Part shown: one piece after another, positions 60,000-64,000 of the stretch
Position numbering within the stretch: the stretch's first letter is position 1
Layout of the letters: each line of letters opens with the position of its first letter
Position numbers and translations under genes: made by a program
The notes under the pieces: generated by a model
Told to the model about the DNA's origin: nothing
The model's input: the letters and a program-made list of their open reading frames with translations, nothing else
Databases searched by the model: none
Assembly: GCA_934141535.1 (NCBI GenBank)
Contig: CAKPCH010000004.1
Span: forward strand, 87,208 to 151,207
Direction: 5' to 3'
From: an uncultured Bacilli bacterium
Lineage (GTDB): Bacteria > Bacillota_I > Bacilli_A > RF39 > UBA660
DNA: 64,000 nt

Positions 60000-60443
60000 C
60001 TATCTAACTCTTCTTGTTGTATGAACATCTTCATATTCATTTAAATTAATTAGTTTAGAGTTTAATTCATATTCTAATATGCTTATTTTCTTTAATAAAA
60101 TAGTTAAATATTTTTGATCTAAATATTTCTTATATTTATATTCTACTATACTTTTATATCTAGATACATCATTAAGTGCTTCTCTTAGTGCATCTCCATC
60201 ATCATTATCTTCAGTATCTATAAATTTTATTATTAGTTTAAAATATAAATCTAATTTTCTTTTTATTTTTTTCTTTAATATATTCTCTATTAGAGATGGT
60301 TTTATTATTAAAAGTTTATTTACAATAATACCATCATATTTAACATTATTTCTAGGTACAAAATTAAATCCTTTTATTTTATTATAATTAAACTTACATG
60401 TTGTAAACTTATTTTTTTTATAAACTTTATAATGTTTAATCAT
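60000..60443 (-). CDS. Hypothetical protein, lineage-conserved type
   Basis: 147 aa. No recognised domain. KGFNFVPRNNVKYDGIIVNKLLIIKPSLIENILKKKIKRKLDLYFK is a basic, helical block I associate with uncharacterised proteins of related Bacilli. The C-terminal half is Lys/Leu-rich, and the end HTTRRVR is basic. It starts four bases after trmD, so it is probably co-transcribed. Confidence 0.7.
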   Translation of the reverse strand: MIKHYKVYKKNKFTTCKFNYNKIKGFNFVPRNNVKYDGIIVNKLLIIKPSLIENILKKKIKRKLDLYFKLIIKFIDTEDNDDGDALREALNDVSRYKSIVEYKYKKYLDQKYLTILLKKISILEYELNSKLINLNEYEDVHTTRRVR

Positions 60444-60447
60444 AAAA

Positions 60448-61116
60448 TCATCTCTTTTCTAGTAAATCAGGTCTTCTTTCTTTTGTTCTTTTTATTTGTT
60501 CTTCTTTTCTGTATTTAGCTATATTTGCATGATGTCCTGATAAAAGAACATCTGGTACTTTCATTCCTCTAAAATCTGTTGGATGTGTATATACTGGATA
60601 ATCAAGTAAATTTTCATGAAAAGAATCATTTATATGAGAATCAGTTTTTATTACTCCATCTAGTAATCTTATTATACTATCACTAATTGCCATTGCTGGA
60701 ATTTCTCCACCAGTAAGGACAAAATCGCCAATACTAATTTCCATATCAGCAAGACTTCTTATTCTTTCATCGAATCCCTCATAATGACCACATATTATTA
60801 TTAAATGTGATTCTTTTGATAAATCGTATGCTAAAGACTGATTATATTTAACTCCTTGTGGTGTCATTAATATAACTTTAGTATTCTCTTTTTTTAATGC
60901 TTCAACAGCATCAAATATAGGTTGTGGCATTAAAACCATACCACTTCCACCACCTATACTATAATCATCAACTTTCTTATGTGGATCTAGTGAATAATCT
61001 CTAAAATTATGTATTTTAATATCTACTTTATTTAATGTACGAGCACGCAATATAATAGATTCGTTTAAAAATCCATCAAACATATTTGGAAAAAGTGTTA
61101 ATATATCAATCTTCAT
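60448..61116 (-). CDS. trmD: tRNA (guanine-N1)-methyltransferase TrmD
   Basis: 222 aa. Methylates G37. SPOUT knot visible: GGGSGMVLMPQP, GHYEGFDERIRS (about 108-119) and the SAM-binding IGDFVLTGGEIPAMA. Overlaps rimM by 11 bases, the usual rimM-trmD pair. The ribosomal genes rpsP and rplS normally beside it are not here. Confidence 0.96.
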   Translation of the reverse strand: MKIDILTLFPNMFDGFLNESIILRARTLNKVDIKIHNFRDYSLDPHKKVDDYSIGGGSGMVLMPQPIFDAVEALKKENTKVILMTPQGVKYNQSLAYDLSKESHLIIICGHYEGFDERIRSLADMEISIGDFVLTGGEIPAMAISDSIIRLLDGVIKTDSHINDSFHENLLDYPVYTHPTDFRGMKVPDVLLSGHHANIAKYRKEEQIKRTKERRPDLLEKR

Positions 61117-61588
61117 TGTCTAACCCCTTAATATAATTAATATAAATCTTTTTATTATTCATATCAATATTTTTTACAAAATTTTCATTTAAAGGTACCA
61201 TATGTCTTTTAATTCCATCTACTACTATAACCTCACTTGTATGAAGTTCTATTACATCAACTATTTTACCTTTATATATCTCATTATCATATACATCAAG
61301 TCCTATTAAATCAGTATTTAATATACCAAAATCATAATCATTTCTATTTACATATACACTATACCCTTTTAATTTTAAAGCATCATCTATATTTTCTATT
61401 TTATCTAAAGTAACCATATCAAAATTTTTATGAGGTCTATAAGATTTTATAATATATAGATTATTATTTATATAAATTTTATTATTAATTTTAAAAACTT
61501 TATCTTTATATTTAAATGTACTAAGAATTCTAACTTCGCCTTTAAGTCCATGTGTATTTACTAATTTACCTATATTTATTAAATCCAT
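61106..61588 (-). CDS. rimM: 16S rRNA maturation factor RimM
   Basis: 160 aa. N-terminal beta barrel with NTHGLKGEVRILST and a C-terminal PRC-barrel (LIGLDVYDNEIYKGKIVDV, HMVPLNENFV). Binds S19 during 30S assembly. Ends in TGA inside trmD. Eight bases downstream of the RNA methylase. Confidence 0.95.
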   Translation of the reverse strand: MDLINIGKLVNTHGLKGEVRILSTFKYKDKVFKINNKIYINNNLYIIKSYRPHKNFDMVTLDKIENIDDALKLKGYSVYVNRNDYDFGILNTDLIGLDVYDNEIYKGKIVDVIELHTSEVIVVDGIKRHMVPLNENFVKNIDMNNKKIYINYIKGLDNED

Positions 61589-61596
61589 AAAATCAC

Positions 61597-62322
61597 CTAT
61601 TTATCTAATTCGTATAATATTATAGAAGTAGCAATTGCTACATTAAGACTTTCACAAGATGAAGACATATCAATATATATGTAATCGCTACACATATCTA
61701 ATATTTCTTTTTTTACACCTATTCCTTCATTACCCATTATTATAGCAAATTTTTCACACTTTTCAAGTGATTTTAAACTTTTCCCACCATTTACCTTTGT
61801 TCCATACACTTTATAGTTTTTATTCTTTATATCAGAAATAAATTGTTTTAAATCACATCTTATAATATTCATATTAAATATCATACCTTGTGTAGCTCTT
61901 ATAACCTTAGCATTATATAAATCTACAGTATCATTACTAAGTACTATTGTTGAAATATTAAATGCTACAGCACTCCTTATAATAGTACCTAAATTGCCTG
62001 GATCTTGTATATTATCTAATATTAGTATTCTATTACCTATATCAGTATTATCTATTTTTTTACATATACCTAGAATAGTTGGAGGATTATCTAATTCACT
62101 AATATATTTTAATACATTAACTGTTACATATATTTTTGGAATATCTATATTTATATCAGTATTTTCTTCTAATATTAATTCTTTTAAATACCCTTTTTTA
62201 TATGCTTCAAGTACTAAATGTTCTCCTTCAATTAAAAATTCATTAGATATATCTCTATATTTTTTTGTATTTAATTTCTTTATTTCTTTTATTTTTTTAT
62301 TCTCTGTTGACGTATATAACAT
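61597..62322 (-). CDS. TrmH/SpoU-family RNA 2'-O-methyltransferase
   Basis: 241 aa. N-terminal substrate-binding domain (1-80) and SpoU knot domain: LDNIQDPGNLGTIIRSA (about 107-123), IIMGNEGIGVKKEI and IDMSSSCESLNVAIATSIILYEL. Resembles YsgA of Bacillus. It targets rRNA or tRNA ribose; which one is unclear. Confidence 0.92.
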   Translation of the reverse strand: MLYTSTENKKIKEIKKLNTKKYRDISNEFLIEGEHLVLEAYKKGYLKELILEENTDINIDIPKIYVTVNVLKYISELDNPPTILGICKKIDNTDIGNRILILDNIQDPGNLGTIIRSAVAFNISTIVLSNDTVDLYNAKVIRATQGMIFNMNIIRCDLKQFISDIKNKNYKVYGTKVNGGKSLKSLEKCEKFAIIMGNEGIGVKKEILDMCSDYIYIDMSSSCESLNVAIATSIILYELDK

Positions 62323-62359
62323 AATACCACCAAAATTATTATACTATAAATTAGATAAT

Positions 62360-62396
62360 AAAAAAAGAGATAAAACATATCAAATGTTTTATTTCA
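62360..62396 (-). terminator. Terminator of the 62422-63690 gene
   Basis: ataaaacat (62370-62378) / atgttttat (62384-62392) with T run leftward. Confidence 0.75.
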
Positions 62397-62421
62397 ATTA
62401 AATCTTAAATATTTTTTACTC

Positions 62422-63690
62422 TTAACTTACTAAAGATTTTGATATTGTTATTACTGGACGAAGACCATATTCACCACCAGAAAAGCCAACACGACTAAAA
62501 TCTAAATTGCCATAATAGTAAACATGCCATGCACTTGTAGAATAGTCAGCATGTGGTGTAGCAGTCCAATAACCATATATTTCTTTTAAAGAATGTGTCG
62601 CATTATACATATAATCATATAACCACATTGGAAAACCTGATGTTTTATTACCTGCTGCTGTAGATAGTTGATCATATGTTGGAAAACTTACTTCTACTCC
62701 TTTTTTATTAAATATTTCTTTTATATGGCCTAGATAATCTTTTCCATCTGGAGCTTCTGAACCTGTTGTACTAATATTTTTACAAGTATTATCTGATCCT
62801 TCATCTATACACCAGCCAGTTAATTTAGGAACGTATGAATCTGTATAGTTTTCTTTCATGATTAAACTTACTGTGTCTGTATTATTTTCTAACACAAAGA
62901 ATGTATTACTATAACTATCTCCTACTTCACATGTATATTCATCTCCGTAGTTAAAACTTCCACTTGGAATATTGCCTGTTGTGGCAGTTGAAGTTGCTAT
63001 GCATACTGGATCAACTTCTTCTGGCAATGTTGGTGTCCCACTTAAACTTGTTGAGCCATATGTTAAATAGATTTTCCCAAATTTTATTGTAAATGGGCCA
63101 TCGGCTACACTTGAACCACTTGTATATTCTATTGTTACTTTTACTAATTCACTATTATTTTTCTTTAATACATGATTTGTTATATTCAATGTGGTAGAAG
63201 TATATGCTGTACTTAATACTGTTGTTGTTACCTTTATTCCATTACAGGCACTTGCTACTAAAGAGGATGTTGTACCTGTTCCTGCTACGCACTCTTTAAA
63301 TACTGATTTGTTTTTTATATTATCAAATACTACACTACTTAAATATGCATCATATGAACCTTCATTTCTTGCATAGAATGTATACTCTACTTTTTCTCCT
63401 GGAGATGTAAATGATGCACTTAAGTTTTTTATTGTTGGATTACCACTATTATCTATTGTTGGAGTTCCTGTAGTTGCATTTCCAGTTTTACTTACACTCA
63501 CATTAGTTGTTGAAAGTGATGTACTACTACTTGAAAACACTACTTTAAAGTTCCCTGAATCTGGTGTGATTGTCGCATTACTCTTTACTGTTAGAGTACT
63601 TGAAAAAGCTGCAAAAGCAATTGATAAACCTAATACACTTACCAATGTTATTATTAATATTAATGTTGTATTTTTTTTATTATATCCCAT
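62422..63690 (-). CDS. SipW/TasA-type exported protein with variable lectin-like C-terminus
   Basis: 422 aa. The export signal GYNKKNTTLILIITLVSVLGLSIAFAAFSSTLTVKS is the TasA/SipW type (hydrophobic helix, then A-F-(A/S)-x-F-S-S). Residues about 40-215 look like a TasA-like beta-sandwich (SASFTSPGEKVEYTFYARNEG, VVFDNIKNKS). From CIATSTATTGNIP (about 232) the module of 8949-9935 begins: YGDEYTCEVGD, FFVLENNTDTVSLIMKEN, KDYLGHIKEIFNKKGVEVSFPT, YGYWTATP, AWHVYY and YGLRPVITISKS. TasA-like proteins form surface fibres. An extracellular fibre with a diversified binding domain is the likely role, by inference. A SipW signal peptidase is not in the window. Confidence 0.8.
   Translation of the reverse strand: MGYNKKNTTLILIITLVSVLGLSIAFAAFSSTLTVKSNATITPDSGNFKVVFSSSSTSLSTTNVSVSKTGNATTGTPTIDNSGNPTIKNLSASFTSPGEKVEYTFYARNEGSYDAYLSSVVFDNIKNKSVFKECVAGTGTTSSLVASACNGIKVTTTVLSTAYTSTTLNITNHVLKKNNSELVKVTIEYTSGSSVADGPFTIKFGKIYLTYGSTSLSGTPTLPEEVDPVCIATSTATTGNIPSGSFNYGDEYTCEVGDSYSNTFFVLENNTDTVSLIMKENYTDSYVPKLTGWCIDEGSDNTCKNISTTGSEAPDGKDYLGHIKEIFNKKGVEVSFPTYDQLSTAAGNKTSGFPMWLYDYMYNATHSLKEIYGYWTATPHADYSTSAWHVYYYGNLDFSRVGFSGGEYGLRPVITISKSLVS
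62455..62545 (-). other. Putative hypervariable stretch (NNY codons)
   Basis: After AW the codons are CAT GTT TAC TAT TAT GGC AAT, then GAT TTT AGT CGT GTT GGC, almost all NNY, up to the GLRPV motif. Same position as 8979-9075 but with unrelated residues, while flanks agree. Confidence 0.45.
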
Positions 63691-63708
63691 ATTTACTCCT
63701 ACTTTCTA

Positions 63709-63820
63709 TTTATAGTTTACCACATATTACTATTTCTTTGCATTCATTAATAGTATAGTCGTGGTATTACTACTCTTCATTATATAACTATCATATCGCA
63801 AAAAACAAGTAATATTTTTA
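63709..63820. repeat. Leader repeat, copy 2 (shared with 4154-4275)
   Basis: Same blocks as copy 1: tttatagtttaccacatatt, a ttcattatat block, atatcgcaaaaaa and acaagtaatattttt. The second arm of the terminator present at 4289-4296 is missing here, so this copy includes only half of a neighbour's terminator. Confidence 0.7.
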
Positions 63821-63895
63821 AAAAATATGAAAAAAGTTGTCAGAAAAAAAAGGATTTTCAAAAGTTTTATATAATAATATATATGAGGTGGTTTG

Positions 63896-64000
63896 ATGAA
63901 GAAATTTTATAAGTTAAAAAATGATGCTGTTTTTAAAGCTGTTTTTTGTAAAGAAAAGAATAAAGATTTATTTGAGTTATTATTACAAGAAGCTTTAAAT
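63896..64000 (+). CDS. Rpn-family recombination-promoting nuclease/transposase (5' part)
   Basis: 35 codons visible up to the window end, start ATG after GAGGTGG. The peptide KFYKLKNDAVFKAVFCKEKNKDLFELLLQEAL matches the beginning of Rpn/PD-(D/E)XK family proteins, where the D-x-x-F-K and N-K-x-L-(x)2-(L)L segments start the nuclease fold. It is divergent from the SipW-type gene. The active site lies beyond the window. Confidence 0.8.
   Translation, partial: MKKFYKLKNDAVFKAVFCKEKNKDLFELLLQEALN

Noticed and set aside
1..64000. Diversity-generating reverse transcriptase in the window
   Set aside because: No ORF has RT motifs such as (Y/F)xDD in a suitable context; if the variable regions are real, the RT and template lie elsewhere.
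1..64000. Genetic code 4 (TGA = Trp)
   Set aside because: Trp is TGG throughout, and TGA is the stop of several genes (44265, 47818, 61106).
1..64000. tRNA and rRNA genes
   Set aside because: No GC-rich cloverleaf-like or rRNA-like segment was seen by eye in any gap.

Overview
The window is a very AT-rich stretch of a spore-forming low-GC Gram-positive (Bacillota, Bacilli-like) chromosome. Evidence for the lineage: two alpha/beta small acid-soluble spore proteins, the forespore sigma factor SigG and YlmC; a division/cell-wall cluster (murG, murB, divIB, ftsA, ftsZ); ppdK, fhs, RNase HIII, the YqeG/YqeH pair and MltG/TrmR/RuvX/IreB. Tryptophan is TGG throughout and TGA ends several genes (e.g. 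at 44265, 47818 and 61106), so this is not the mycoplasma code. The style fits uncultured gut Bacilli, but the sequence does not fix the species. Almost every gene is on the minus strand. No tRNA or rRNA gene was seen.

Layout. 1-8.9 kb: 5' part of smc, a large secreted protein, two SASP genes, thiI, two unknown genes, yqeH, yqeG. 8.9-11.5 kb: a prepilin-like variable protein, an unknown gene and a glycolipid-type glycosyltransferase. 11.7-19.6 kb: a compact nine-gene operon behind one strong promoter (radical SAM/SPASM, two Nudix paralogues, P-loop kinase, HPrK-like ATPase, DegT aminotransferase, APH-like kinase, PHP phosphoesterase, UDP-sugar dehydrogenase) that looks like an uncharacterised biosynthetic pathway. 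19.7-30.5 kb: ylmC, lipid kinase, sigG, a possible small RNA, fhs, ftsZ, ftsA, a catalytically degenerate RNase J paralogue, divIB, murB, murG. 30.5-37.5 kb: HTH-membrane regulator, two coupled MacB/FtsX-type ABC proteins, MTA/SAH nucleosidase. 37.5-41.4 kb: a second prepilin-like protein, a broken SipW-type relative fused to an Rpn nuclease tail, then a TPR-like protein, an Smr protein and RdgB. 41.5-50.8 kb: an accessory island with a sugar-kinase/isomerase fusion, an esterase, a HAD-phosphoribosyltransferase fusion, a small HAD, a WYL regulator, an ADP-ribosylglycohydrolase, a GrpB protein, a type III toxin-antitoxin locus and an HhH-GPD protein. 50.9-64 kb: ppdK, small membrane proteins, cvpA, rnhC, trmR, mltG, DUF1292, ruvX, ireB, two unknown genes, trmD, rimM, an SpoU methylase, another SipW-type variable protein, and the start of a divergent Rpn-family gene.

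Three things stand out. (1) A type III toxin-antitoxin locus at 49.27-49.97 kb: a CptN-like toxin preceded by a perfect promoter, two 51-bp tandem repeats whose differences include compensatory pairs that support an H-type pseudoknot in each unit, and an intervening terminator. (2) A family of exported proteins (1978-4134, 8949-9935, 37580-38605, broken 38686-39490, 62422-63690) that joins either a prepilin or a SipW/TasA-type N-terminus to a C-type-lectin/DUF1566-like C-terminus. The last variable stretch is built almost only of NNY codons, and in one member is full of NNC codons, as expected for regions diversified from AAY codons by a diversity-generating retroelement; no reverse transcriptase is in the window. 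(3) The 8-kb nine-gene radical SAM operon and the neighbouring WYL-controlled HAD/PRTase/PfkB-SIS operon, neither of which matches a pathway I can name.
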